Assembly (NCBI GenBank): GCA_029260755.1
Contig: JAJDCQ010000169.1
Coordinates: 1 to 32,345 of the forward strand
Source: Planctomycetota bacterium
GTDB taxonomy: Bacteria; Planctomycetota; J058; JAJDCQ01
Direction of reading: 5' to 3'
DNA length: 32,345 bases
The notes beneath the pieces are model-generated. The model ran no database searches. It saw only the letters and a program-made list of their open reading frames with translations, and had not been told where the DNA came from. This document shows, one piece after another, positions 16,571 to 24,327 of this stretch. A program made the translations under genes and the position numbers. How positions within the stretch are numbered: position 1 is the stretch's first letter; the number at the start of each line of letters is the position of its first letter.

Positions 16571-16652
16571 TCGTCTGCTCCTGTCATGCCGTGGTCCCTG
16601 TCGACCCCGTCGATCCCCCGCCGCCAGCGACCAGATCCCCGGACGTGCAAGG

Positions 16653-16690
16653 ACGCCCGCTCGGAGACGCGAGGTCTCCAGGGCGGGCGT
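16653..16690 (-). terminator. Strong hairpin downstream of the L,D-transpeptidase gene
   Basis: acgcccgc (16653-16660) pairs with gcgggcgt (16683-16690), and inside it ggagac (16663-16668) pairs with gtctcc (16674-16679). The result is an 8-bp plus 6-bp stem with a small internal loop and a 5-base apical loop. It begins 30 bases past the stop codon at 16721. Only a short TCCTTG follows, so the T-tract is poor. Confidence 0.55.
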
Positions 16691-16720
16691 CGTTCGCCAC
16701 GAGCCGGTTGGCGCGGACGG

Positions 16721-17890
16721 CTATCGGGTGATCAGAACTCGTGTGCCAGACGGCACCAGGTCGTAGAGCTCCTCGACGTCGCCGTTGTGCATCCGCACGC
16801 AGCCCATCGACGAGGCGGTGCCGATCGAGTCGTCCAGGGGCGTCCCGTGAATGCCGAAGCCGGCGTAGTCCTCGGTCGCCGCGAACCCTAGCCAGCGGGT
16901 TCCGAGGATGTTCTTGGGATGCCCGTAGGGATAGACTCCGTCGGGTCCATACCAGGTCGGCTCGACGAGCCGCGTGTCGATGACGAACTCCCCCTGCGGA
17001 GTCCTATCATCCTTACCCGTTCCGACATCGTACTGTTTGAGGTATCGGCCGTCCAATGTGACGATCAGGCGGAAGTCGTGCTTGATCACGAGGATGCCGA
17101 TCTCGCCGGTGATCATCTTGAGTCGCTGCCCGAGCCGGATCACGTTCGAGCGCAACCCGTTGACCCGCTTGATGAAACCATGGGGCACGCCGTATCGACG
17201 GCCGAGCCCCGAGAGCGTGTCGCCGGCCTCGACGACGTGGATGACGCTCGAGGGTCCCGGGCGATTCGAGAAGTAGAGCTTCGCCGCGAGGGAGTCGAGC
17301 TCGGCCTTGTAAACGTCGCGGTCGGTCTTCGAGACGGTGGCGTAGCTGAGGCGGCTGAGAGCGACGTGACGCGCGGCGTCGTCGCCGGCCTGACCGGCGG
17401 CCTGCGCCTCGCCCTGCGCGATCGAGCGTCGCCCGGCGAGCTCGCCCTCGGCGACGGTGGCCGCGTCGGTCCCCGGCCACTCGCGGCAGACGCGGAGCAG
17501 GCGCATGAGGCCGGACTCGACCTGGCCCTCGGCGAGCGCCCTGCGCCCCGCGTCGAGGCAGGCGACCGCCTCGGGCGGGGCAGACCGCGATCCCGCGGGA
17601 CCGCGCGTCGTGGCGCCCCCGCCGGCGCCACCGGCGCCGCCTCCGGGCGCCGGCGTGGCCGGACGCTCGGCTCCGGGCGCCGCCGAGACGCCGCCCGTCG
17701 ACCCGCTGGGGTCGGCCCCGCCAGCCGACGTCGGGGCGAGCGAGCCGACGAGGCTGCCGGTCGTCGTCGCGGGGAGGGTGCCGGGCTCGCCGCCCGCGCC
17801 GAAGAGGAGCCATCCCCCGAGGTAGAAGACGGTGCCGGCGACGATCACGCCCACCCCGCCGGCCACCAGCAGCTTGCCGTTGTTCCTCAT
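16721..17890 (-). CDS. LysM-containing L,D-transpeptidase (YkuD family)
   Basis: This is a 389-residue envelope enzyme that probably makes or remodels L,D-crosslinks in peptidoglycan or attaches proteins to it. An N-terminal membrane helix (about 8-30, KLLVAGGVGVIVAGTVFYL) is followed by a Pro/Gly/Ala-rich flexible linker (35-105), a TPR-like helical part (105-205), a LysM domain (about 215-262; HVVEAGDTLSGLGRRYGV, NGLRSNVIRLGQRL) and the YkuD catalytic domain (about 265-389). The catalytic motif is complete: His348 in GIHGT, then Ser and Cys364 in SSMGCVRMHNGD. ATG at 17890 has GGAGGGAGGAG just upstream. It is divergent from the glycosyltransferase gene across a 212-base spacer. A strong hairpin follows the gene. 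Confidence 0.93.
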   Translation of the reverse strand: MRNNGKLLVAGGVGVIVAGTVFYLGGWLLFGAGGEPGTLPATTTGSLVGSLAPTSAGGADPSGSTGGVSAAPGAERPATPAPGGGAGGAGGGATTRGPAGSRSAPPEAVACLDAGRRALAEGQVESGLMRLLRVCREWPGTDAATVAEGELAGRRSIAQGEAQAAGQAGDDAARHVALSRLSYATVSKTDRDVYKAELDSLAAKLYFSNRPGPSSVIHVVEAGDTLSGLGRRYGVPHGFIKRVNGLRSNVIRLGQRLKMITGEIGILVIKHDFRLIVTLDGRYLKQYDVGTGKDDRTPQGEFVIDTRLVEPTWYGPDGVYPYGHPKNILGTRWLGFAATEDYAGFGIHGTPLDDSIGTASSMGCVRMHNGDVEELYDLVPSGTRVLITR

Positions 17891-18063
17891 CGAGCTCCTC
17901 CCTCCGTCGCGCCGGCGCGGCGCACGCGGACCCTCCGCGGACCGGCCTCGCCTTCCCTGCTATCGGTATCGGCGAGCCGCGACTTTCGTGGGTCGAGCCC
18001 GACCATCGTTCGGAGAGCCCTCGACGACCGACCCGTCCGGAGGCGGGAGCGCGGTCGATCCGA

Positions 18064-18069
18064 CATAAT
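18064..18069 (+). promoter_or_regulatory. Possible -10 box upstream of the glycosyltransferase
   Basis: CATAAT matches the sigma70 -10 consensus in five of six positions, 33 bases before the ATG at 18103. No convincing -35 element was found at 16-18 bases upstream. Confidence 0.3.
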
Positions 18070-18102
18070 GCGCCCGACCACCCGGAGCAGCTCCCCCCGA
18101 CG

Positions 18103-19323
18103 ATGACCGACGTGCCGCCGCCGCGCCCCGATCCCGCCGCCGAGGAGCCGCTCGCCACCGCCGAGGTCGAGCTGACCGTCGTGATGCCGTGCCTGAACGA
18201 GGCGGACACCCTCGCGACGTGCATCGAGAAGGCGCTCGCCGGAATCGAGGCGACCGGCGCCGTCGGCGAGATCGTCGTCGCGGACAACGGCAGCACCGAC
18301 GGCTCCCCCGAGATCGCCCGGGGGCTCGGCGCCCGGGTCGTGCCCGTCGCCCGGCCCGGATACGGGAGCGCGCTCATGGGCGGCATCGACGCCGCGCGCG
18401 GGCGGTTCGTGATCATGGGCGACGCCGACGACAGCTACGACTTCGGCGAGATCCCGAACCTCGTCGCGAAGCTCCGCGAGGGGAACGATCTCGTCCAGGG
18501 CTGCCGCCTCCCGGCGGGCGGAGGAACGGTCGCGCCGGGTGCCATGCCGTTTCTTCACCGGTGGCTCGGCAACCCGATGTTCACCCTGATGGTGCGCGTC
18601 ATGTTCGGCGCCCCCATCAACGACGTCTACTGCGGCCTCCGCGGGTTCAGCAAGGCGCTCTACGACCGCCTCGACATGCGCTGCACCGGGATGGAGTTCG
18701 CGACCGAGATGATCATCAAGGCGAGCTCGTGGAAGGACGAGGTCCGCATCGCCGAGGTGCCGATCACCCTGCACCAGGACGGCCGCAAGGCGCACGCGCC
18801 GCACCTCAAGACGTTCCGCGACGGCTGGCGCACCCTCCGGTTCTTCCTGATGCTCAGCCCGAGCTGGCTCTTCCTCTACCCGGGGATGCTCCTCGCCGCC
18901 CTCGGCGCGGCGCTCGGCATGGTCGCGCTCGCCGGGATGCGGATCGGCGGGGTCGAGATCGGCCCCCACAGTCTCCTCGTCGGCGGCCTCGCGATCCTGA
19001 TGGGCTACCAATCGGTCCTCTTCAGCGTGATGGCGAAGACGTTCGCCACCGAGGAGGGCCTCATCCGCGAGGACCCGGGCTTCACCCGTCTCTTCGACTA
19101 CGTGAAGCTCGAGGTGGGCCTGATCGGCGGGGTCGTGATGCTGATCGGCGGCCTCGGCCTCATCGGCAAGGTCGCCTGGCAATGGCAGGCGGCCGGCTAC
19201 CCCGACCTCCACTACCCCGACACCCTGCCCTGGGTGATCCCGGGAACGGTGCTCGCCGCCCTCGGCTTCGAGACGTTCCTGTTCAGCTTCTTCATCAGCA
19301 TCCTGGGAATGCGGCGCCGGTAA
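18103..19323 (+). CDS. Family 2 glycosyltransferase with C-terminal membrane helices (dolichol-phosphate-mannose synthase-like)
   Basis: This is a 406-residue protein. Residues about 22-240 form a GT-A domain of the DPM1/polyprenyl-phosphate glycosyltransferase type: VVMPCLNEADTLATCI, EIVVADNGSTDGSPEIA, the metal/nucleotide site MGDADDSYDF (DAD 107-109), then NDVYCGLRGFSKALYD and GMEFATEMIIKAS. The family transfers a sugar from a nucleotide donor to a polyprenyl-phosphate or related lipid. The C-terminal 150 residues carry about four predicted membrane helices (about 252-278, 288-312, 337-357 and 377-402), so the active site faces the cytoplasm at the membrane. Donor and acceptor are unknown. 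The gene stands alone on the plus strand, divergent from the peptidoglycan-related transpeptidase. A cell-envelope role is inferred from fold and context only. Confidence 0.9.
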   Translation: MTDVPPPRPDPAAEEPLATAEVELTVVMPCLNEADTLATCIEKALAGIEATGAVGEIVVADNGSTDGSPEIARGLGARVVPVARPGYGSALMGGIDAARGRFVIMGDADDSYDFGEIPNLVAKLREGNDLVQGCRLPAGGGTVAPGAMPFLHRWLGNPMFTLMVRVMFGAPINDVYCGLRGFSKALYDRLDMRCTGMEFATEMIIKASSWKDEVRIAEVPITLHQDGRKAHAPHLKTFRDGWRTLRFFLMLSPSWLFLYPGMLLAALGAALGMVALAGMRIGGVEIGPHSLLVGGLAILMGYQSVLFSVMAKTFATEEGLIREDPGFTRLFDYVKLEVGLIGGVVMLIGGLGLIGKVAWQWQAAGYPDLHYPDTLPWVIPGTVLAALGFETFLFSFFISILGMRRR

Positions 19324-19504
19324 CGGCACGCACGCCGCAGCGAAGCCGTTGCGTCGATTCGAAGATCGCTGCAGGAGAGCGCTCCCGCGCCCCGCCCGGT
19401 CGAGAAGCGCCAGCCCTTGCCGACCGCGCGACTTAGCGCCGCGCGCCGCCGCCGTGGACTCTCCGTTGCTTCCTCTCCGGCGGGTCGCCGGAAAGGAGCC
19501 CGTG

Positions 19505-19699
19505 ATGAGCCGATCGTCACCCGCGGAAGAGAAGGGGAGGCGACGGCCAACGAGTCGTTACCACGTCCGCATCCGGGTCGAGTGCCCGGCGTGCGCCGCC
19601 GTCGTCGACGTGCGAGAAGGCGTCTGCACCTCGTGCGACGCCGACATCGCCGCGCTGCTACGAAGGAGCTCGGACCGACACCTCGCCCGCGAGACGTAG
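19505..19699 (+). CDS. Small double-CxxC (zinc-ribbon-like) protein, 64 residues
   Basis: This is a short basic protein with the motif CPACAAVVDVREGVCTSCDADI (two CxxC knuckles 13 residues apart), which should hold one zinc ion. An excellent Shine-Dalgarno (AAAGGAG) lies eight bases before the ATG at 19505, which is the best reason to accept so short a gene and to reject an in-frame upstream start at 19349. The Arg/Ser-rich N terminus (KGRRRPTSRYHVRIRVE) could bind nucleic acid or be unstructured. Family and function are not recognised. Its stop lies two bases from the stop of the convergent pRiA4b-like gene. Confidence 0.7.
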   Translation: MSRSSPAEEKGRRRPTSRYHVRIRVECPACAAVVDVREGVCTSCDADIAALLRRSSDRHLARET

Positions 19700-19701
19700 C
19701 T

Positions 19702-20262
19702 TCAGCGCGATCGCCCGAACGCGGAACGCAGTGCCTGGTTCGTCCCCTCGATGTCGAAGACGGGCCAGTGTTCGCCGATCCACTCCTTGAGCTCGTCGTG
19801 CCGCTCGTGGGTGGGATCGGCCATCGCCGCGAGAAACTCGCTGTAGCCGCGGACCCCGCCGACGTCTTCGGGGGGACCGGCGCCTTCTCCTGCGATCACC
19901 CTCGGCGTCCGCCCGACCCCGTCAGGGTCGAGAATGTCCTCGACCTCGATCGTGTGGCTCCACTCGTCGCCGAAGTCGTACTCGTAGTTGAATCGGGCGC
20001 CCTTGGTCTTCGCGAGCGTGCGCAGCTTGACCTTGCCCTCGTCGTCGTTCCCGACGTGGTCCAACATGAAGCGCGGATCGGTGTAGACCGAGCCGTCAGG
20101 GAACTCGAACAGGTGCAGATGGCTGTTCGTCCAACCGAACGCGAGCTGGATGACCTCGTGGACGGTCTTCAAGCTCCGATTCCCGGAGACGAGGACGCGC
20201 CGCCACACCGGAGGACTGGCTCCCTTCAGGCTGATCTTGAGCTGATAGATCGGGCGCCTCAT
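19702..20262 (-). CDS. Plasmid pRiA4b ORF-3 family protein
   Basis: This is a 186-residue protein matching the pRiA4b ORF-3-like family: YQLKISLKGASPPVWRRVLV at the N terminus, LKTVHEVIQLAFGWTNSHLHLFEF, then YEYDFGDEWSHTIEVE and CP-less C-terminal part with GAGPPEDVGGVRGYSEFLAA. These signatures are strongly conserved in the family, which is widespread on plasmids and chromosomes; its biochemical function is not established. The normal length is about 180-200 residues, so the gene looks intact. ATG at 20262 has only a weak GAGG upstream. It lies 64 bases downstream of the DUF2262-like gene on the same strand, in a stretch visibly less GC-rich than the flanking signalling genes. Confidence 0.88.
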   Translation of the reverse strand: MRRPIYQLKISLKGASPPVWRRVLVSGNRSLKTVHEVIQLAFGWTNSHLHLFEFPDGSVYTDPRFMLDHVGNDDEGKVKLRTLAKTKGARFNYEYDFGDEWSHTIEVEDILDPDGVGRTPRVIAGEGAGPPEDVGGVRGYSEFLAAMADPTHERHDELKEWIGEHWPVFDIEGTNQALRSAFGRSR

Positions 20263-20326
20263 CGTCTGGTCTCTGCCTCGGATGATGATGTCGAGCTGTC
20301 GCCCACGCTCGAATCGCCCATCTCGA

Positions 20327-21121
20327 TCAAGAAACGAGAACCTCGCTCACCTCGCCGCCCTCGGAGAGTCGAACCTCGACGCCGTGATCCGCGAACAGCT
20401 CGCCCGATCCGAGGTAGAGGATGACGCCGCTCGGAAAGACGTGCATTGAGTTCGGGCTCAGCTCACGTTTGAAGGCCGCGCGCGACACCGGACCTCTGCC
20501 ATCACTCCAGCTCTCATTGCACACCGCGAGGAGCTCATCGGCGGCGGCGTCTCGGATCATCGGCAGGTTGCGCTCGGCCCGGAGCAAGTGCCTCCTCGCG
20601 TTCTCGACGAGCCTGATCACCTCGTCGCCATCGTCGGGATCGTCCGCATCGATCATGACCTCGTACGCGAGCTTGGACGTGCGTCTCTCTCCGGTGAAAC
20701 AGCCCATGTCGCGGGCGAACTCCAGGTCGCCCAGGACTCGATCCTGGAGAAGTCGCGGCTTCGCCAACTGCTTCGCCATCGAACGGAGGCGCGACTCGGG
20801 CTGCACCGTCCGTGCCGAGGTCGCAAGCGCAGACTCCATTGTGTTCTTCCGTGCTGGCCAGGCCTTGACGATCGAGAGCGCCTGGCAACTGCCCTCCCAC
20901 TCACGCACCGCCCGGTCTCGGGATCGGATGCTCGTCATGGAAACGACGACACGCAGCTCCTTGGGCTGCGGACGACCTGCACCGTCAATCCACGGTTGGA
21001 TGAAGGCGATGACCCCTGGGTCGTCTTCGCCCCACTTCGGCGACGCGCTTCTGACGATTCCACGAATGCGATCTCCAGCGTGAACCCGGCGAGCGGCCTT
21101 CTTAGTTGCCTTCTTCTTCAC
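20327..21121 (-). CDS. DUF2262-like protein
   Basis: This is a 264-residue soluble protein. The C-terminal half (about 125-264) resembles DUF2262: RVLGDLEFARDMGCFTGE, LAYEVMIDADDPDD, a helical stretch with AAADELLAVCNESW, FKRELSPNSMHVFPSGVILYL, then GELFADHGVEVRLSEGG. That order (early strand pair, helix with N-x-x-W, C-terminal 'F.dHxI.V' strand) is what I recall for the family, whose function is unknown. The N-terminal half is Lys/Arg-rich (MKKKATKKAARRVHAG after a GTG start) and unrecognised. The GTG at 21121 has GGGAG five bases upstream. Codon and base use are less GC-biased than in neighbours, suggesting recent acquisition. Confidence 0.7.
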   Translation of the reverse strand: MKKKATKKAARRVHAGDRIRGIVRSASPKWGEDDPGVIAFIQPWIDGAGRPQPKELRVVVSMTSIRSRDRAVREWEGSCQALSIVKAWPARKNTMESALATSARTVQPESRLRSMAKQLAKPRLLQDRVLGDLEFARDMGCFTGERRTSKLAYEVMIDADDPDDGDEVIRLVENARRHLLRAERNLPMIRDAAADELLAVCNESWSDGRGPVSRAAFKRELSPNSMHVFPSGVILYLGSGELFADHGVEVRLSEGGEVSEVLVS

Positions 21122-21239
21122 CGAGTCTCCCTTCTATCCGCACCGAGCGTGGCACGCGGAGATGCTATCCACGCGCGACAGTTCGGCGCCAACGCCTCCT
21201 CCGTTGCGCGGCGCAACGCGCGGCGCAAACTGCCCCGGT

Positions 21240-21278
21240 TTGCTGGGGCAAGAAGCTACGGTAAAAACCTCAGTTTAC
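21240..21278 (+). promoter_or_regulatory. AT-richer promoter patch with short dyad upstream of the HNH gene
   Basis: TTGCTG (21240-21245) and TAAAAA (21262-21267) are 16 bases apart, about 75 bases before the ATG at 21341. The -10 region overlaps a small dyad gtaaa...tttac (21261-21278), a possible operator. Just upstream is a hairpin cgttgcg-cgg-cgcaacg (21202-21218). This is suggestive only. Confidence 0.35.
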
Positions 21279-21340
21279 ACGAAACATCTCCCTCACCTCG
21301 AGCGTCTAGGTAGGTGCGACCAACGACGAGGGAGTCACCG

Positions 21341-22306
21341 ATGAACGCACTCACCGAAGCGATCGACCTCCCGCCCTGCGAGGCTGGTCTCCCGCCCGAC
21401 GAGATCCTTCGTCGCCTCCGCCGGCTCGTCGAGATCGGCGGCCGATGCGACGCGACGGTCGCCTTCCACCTTCGGGAAGTGGAGACGCAGAGGCTCCACG
21501 ATCTGTACGGGCACCCCGACACGCGGCGCTTCGCCGAGGCGATGCTCGGTCTGAGCCGCCATCGGACCTATCGTCTGCTTCGCGCGGCGCGTGCCTGCGA
21601 GAAGCACCCGGCCGTTCGTGCGGCGTTCGAGCGTGGCGAGATCTCGTACGGCAAGGTCGATGAGCTCGCCCGGATCTCTCGCGGCTCCGACATGGCGCTC
21701 TGGCTCGAGCGCGCGCGTCGGGAGCCGCGGGACGTTCTGCGCGAGCGGATCGACCGGGACGAGCGGTTTCTCCCCGCCGACGGGCCGAACAAGATCGTCC
21801 GCTTCGAGGTCGAGGCGGATCAGTGGGCCCGGCTCCAGGAGGCGCTCGAGAAGGTCCGCCGCGTAGGTGGCGTCGACGTCGGCATGGCCGAAGCGATCGA
21901 CGTCCTGGCGCACAACTACCTCGAGACGCCGATCGACGAGTCCGAGGTCCTCGACCCGCCCGAGTCGGTGAAGCCTCCCGCCGACGACGCTCCCGAGTCC
22001 GAGTTGCGCGCCGCAACCGAGACCGAGCTCGAGCGAGATCGGGTCTTCCGCCGCGATGCGCTCGAGCTCTACGGCTGGATCTGTGGGGTGCCGGGCTGCG
22101 GCTGCCGGGTCGACCTGCAGGTCGACCACATCGTCCCCCGATCTCGAGCGCCCGCGAGGCGCTGGGATCCCGAGAACGTCGTGCCCCTCTGCGTCGGCCA
22201 CCACCGCCTCAAGACGAACGGAGTCCTCTCGATCCCGGGAAAGGAGCCCGACGGAACCCTCATCGTCGAACGTCCCCCGGCACCCTGGCATCCGCTCCCA
22301 GGCTGA
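21341..22306 (+). CDS. HNH endonuclease with DUF222-like N-terminal helical region
   Basis: This is a 321-residue protein. Residues about 20-200 are helical and recall the DUF222/13E12-type region that often precedes HNH domains (LRRLVEIGGRCDATVAFHL, FAEAMLGLSRHRTYRLLRAA, AAFERGEISYGKVDELARI). The C-terminal HNH nuclease (about 235-295) is complete: Cys248 and Cys253/Cys255 before the strand DLQVDHIVPRS (Asp262-His263), then WDPENVVPLC (Asn279, Cys284) and GHHRLK (His287-His288). It should cut DNA using one metal ion. Such genes are commonly multicopy and of unclear role; some are linked to mobile elements. ATG at 21341 (GAGGGAG upstream) is chosen over a GTG at 21314. No partner methylase or helicase gene is nearby. 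Confidence 0.87.
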   Translation: MNALTEAIDLPPCEAGLPPDEILRRLRRLVEIGGRCDATVAFHLREVETQRLHDLYGHPDTRRFAEAMLGLSRHRTYRLLRAARACEKHPAVRAAFERGEISYGKVDELARISRGSDMALWLERARREPRDVLRERIDRDERFLPADGPNKIVRFEVEADQWARLQEALEKVRRVGGVDVGMAEAIDVLAHNYLETPIDESEVLDPPESVKPPADDAPESELRAATETELERDRVFRRDALELYGWICGVPGCGCRVDLQVDHIVPRSRAPARRWDPENVVPLCVGHHRLKTNGVLSIPGKEPDGTLIVERPPAPWHPLPG

Positions 22307-22325
22307 TCCGGCGGCCCGCCGACGA

Positions 22326-22341
22326 GTCGCGCCCGCGCGAC
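22326..22341 (+). terminator. Candidate hairpin after the HNH gene
   Basis: gtcgcg-cccg-cgcgac is a perfect 6-bp stem with a 4-base loop, 20 bases past the HNH stop codon. No T-tract follows. Confidence 0.4.
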
Positions 22342-22549
22342 GGGGACGACGTCGGCAGCGGGCGACGACGAGCGGATAGCGACCCGAACCTCACGCCCGC
22401 GGGAGGGACTCGTACTCTCGACCCCGACGGCTGGCCCGAAGCGAGACGCTCCGAGGTTCGGCAACGGGCGCCGACCGCGTGCTGAACCTGCCCGGCTCGA
22501 TGGGAAGGCAGGCGGCCCCGACACACTCGTCGCCTGGCGACTCGTGGGA

Positions 22550-22579
22550 CCCGTTCGGAGACCTGCCCGTTCGGAGACC
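22550..22579. repeat. Tandem 16-base duplication beside the spermidine synthase-like stop codon
   Basis: cccgttcggagacc occurs at 22550-22563 and again at 22566-22579, a period of 16 bases, ending two bases before the stop codon (22582-22584) of the minus-strand gene. Confidence 0.85.
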
Positions 22580-22581
22580 CG

Positions 22582-24327
22582 CTAGTAGTGTCGCCACGCC
22601 TCGCGGAAGTAGCGGACGATCACCGGGTCGAGCTTGGAGTTCGGCTCGACGGGGGGATCGGCGACGAGCGCGCCCTTTCCGAACACCGTCGCCGCGGCGA
22701 TCACCTCCGAGGTGACGAACGTCGTCGGGACGGGGAGCGCCACTCCAGCGCGCAGCTCGTTCCGCAGCGCCGCAGGCCCGGCCGCCGACGCGGGCTTCGC
22801 GAGCCAGAAGCCCCATGGGCCGAAGCTCGGCACCGTCTGCCGGTACGGCACGGCGTCGAAGCCGGCCGCCTCGAGCGTCACGCCGATGCAGAGGAAGACG
22901 CGCTTGGCGTGGAACGGGCTCGTCGCCTGGAGCGCGATGGTCGCGTCCGGGGCGAGCCTCGCGAGGAGCGTCCGGTAGAACTCGCGGCTGAAGAGCTTCG
23001 CGAGCTCGAGCTGCTTCGGGTCGGGGAAGTCGAGGATCGCGACGTCGAAGCTCCCCTCGGCCTCGGCGAGGAAGCCGTCGGCGTCGAGGTTCAGGACGTG
23101 GACCTCGGCGACGGGATGCGTCTCCCGGTCGAGGAGCTCGGTGTCGCGCTGACTCCGGACCGCAGCCGTCTCGGTCTCGTCTGCCGGCGCGACGGGCGCC
23201 GTCCGGACCGTCACCCGTTCGTCGGCGAGCGCCCCTCCGTTCGCCTCGACCAGCGCCGGATGGGTCGCCGCGAGCCTCGTCACCGCCGGATCGAGGTCGA
23301 CGAGGGTGACCTCCTCGACGTCGGGCCACCGGAGCACCTCACGGAGCGCCAGGCCGTCGCCGCCGCCGAGGATCAGCACCCGCGCTCGCCGCGGCGCGGT
23401 CGCCATCACGGGGTGCACGAGCATCTCGTGGTAGATCGCCTCGTCGACGTTCGAGAACTGGAGGTGACCGTTCAGATAGAGGCCGACGCGGTCGCCCCGC
23501 TCGGTGATCACGATGTGCTGGTAGGGCGATGTCTCGCGGTGCACGATCGGGTCGCGGAAGTAGCGCTGCTCGGCCCACGCCGTCCAGTCGGGCGCCATCG
23601 CGAAGCCGCCGACGAGCACCGCCGTCGTGGCGAGAAAGAAGGCGGCGATCGTCCGGGGGCGCTCGACGTGGCGACGCAGGACGATGAGGCCGACGACCGC
23701 GACGGCGACGTTGGTCAGCCCGAGGATGAAGCCGATCCGGGCGAGGGTCACGTTCGTCAGCAGGACGAACGCGAACAGGAGCGCGCCGACGAGCGACCCG
23801 GCGTAGTCCATCGACAGGATCTGGCTCAGGTTCGTGCGGAGGCTCGATGCGTACTCGCGGTTGATCCGGATCAGGACGGGGATCTCCATCCCGATCAGGA
23901 CGCCGATCGCTCCGGCGAACAGATAGAGCACGATCCGGTACGACTCGCTCACCGCGAAGACGCTGTGGACGGCGATCGCCGAGATCCCGCCGACGAGGCC
24001 GAGGACGCCCTCGATCACGAGGAAGCCGTCGACGAGGCCGCCACGCATCTGTCGCTGGACGACCGCGCCGATGCCCATCGCGAACATCATCAGGCCGATG
24101 ATGATGAAGATCTCCTCGTGACCGCTGCCGAGGAGGTAGTTGCCGAGCACGCTCAGGACGTACTCGTAGATGATCCCGCACGCGCCCATCACGAGCATCG
24201 AGCCGCCGAGGAGCACCGTCGCGACGCGCCCCGAGAGCGGCGCCTCGGCGGCGTCGCCCGGCGGCTGCGGTGCGTCGGACGACTCTGGCGCGTCGACGGG
24301 GGCGGCGGGCGCTTGCGCCACGCTCAC
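22582..24327 (-). CDS. Seven-TM membrane-anchored spermidine synthase-like aminopropyltransferase
   Basis: This is a 581-residue protein. After a Pro/Ala-rich leader, residues about 35-246 form about seven membrane helices. Residues about 260-510 form the aminopropyltransferase/Rossmann domain: YQHIVITERGDRVGLYLNGHLQFS, DEAIYHEMLVHP, VLILGGGDGLALREVLR (GGGDG 321-325), VTLVDLDPAV and the catalytic-type ILDFPDP (Asp433/Asp436). The family transfers an aminopropyl group from decarboxylated AdoMet to an amine, but membrane-fused members have no proven substrate. An insertion of about 33 residues (377-409) splits the usual 'RVTV-(x)n-D' strand region. The GTG start overlaps the upstream stop by four bases (GTGA), indicating translational coupling with the anchored coiled-coil protein. 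It is last in a run with DUF4178 and DUF350 genes, a neighbourhood known from other bacteria. No AdoMet decarboxylase is in the window. Confidence 0.9.
   Translation of the reverse strand: MSVAQAPAAPVDAPESSDAPQPPGDAAEAPLSGRVATVLLGGSMLVMGACGIIYEYVLSVLGNYLLGSGHEEIFIIIGLMMFAMGIGAVVQRQMRGGLVDGFLVIEGVLGLVGGISAIAVHSVFAVSESYRIVLYLFAGAIGVLIGMEIPVLIRINREYASSLRTNLSQILSMDYAGSLVGALLFAFVLLTNVTLARIGFILGLTNVAVAVVGLIVLRRHVERPRTIAAFFLATTAVLVGGFAMAPDWTAWAEQRYFRDPIVHRETSPYQHIVITERGDRVGLYLNGHLQFSNVDEAIYHEMLVHPVMATAPRRARVLILGGGDGLALREVLRWPDVEEVTLVDLDPAVTRLAATHPALVEANGGALADERVTVRTAPVAPADETETAAVRSQRDTELLDRETHPVAEVHVLNLDADGFLAEAEGSFDVAILDFPDPKQLELAKLFSREFYRTLLARLAPDATIALQATSPFHAKRVFLCIGVTLEAAGFDAVPYRQTVPSFGPWGFWLAKPASAAGPAALRNELRAGVALPVPTTFVTSEVIAAATVFGKGALVADPPVEPNSKLDPVIVRYFREAWRHY

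Noticed and set aside
21341..22306. Restriction-modification or McrA-type defence locus
   Set aside because: Only a lone HNH protein with a DUF222-like region is present. There is no methylase, specificity or helicase gene nearby.
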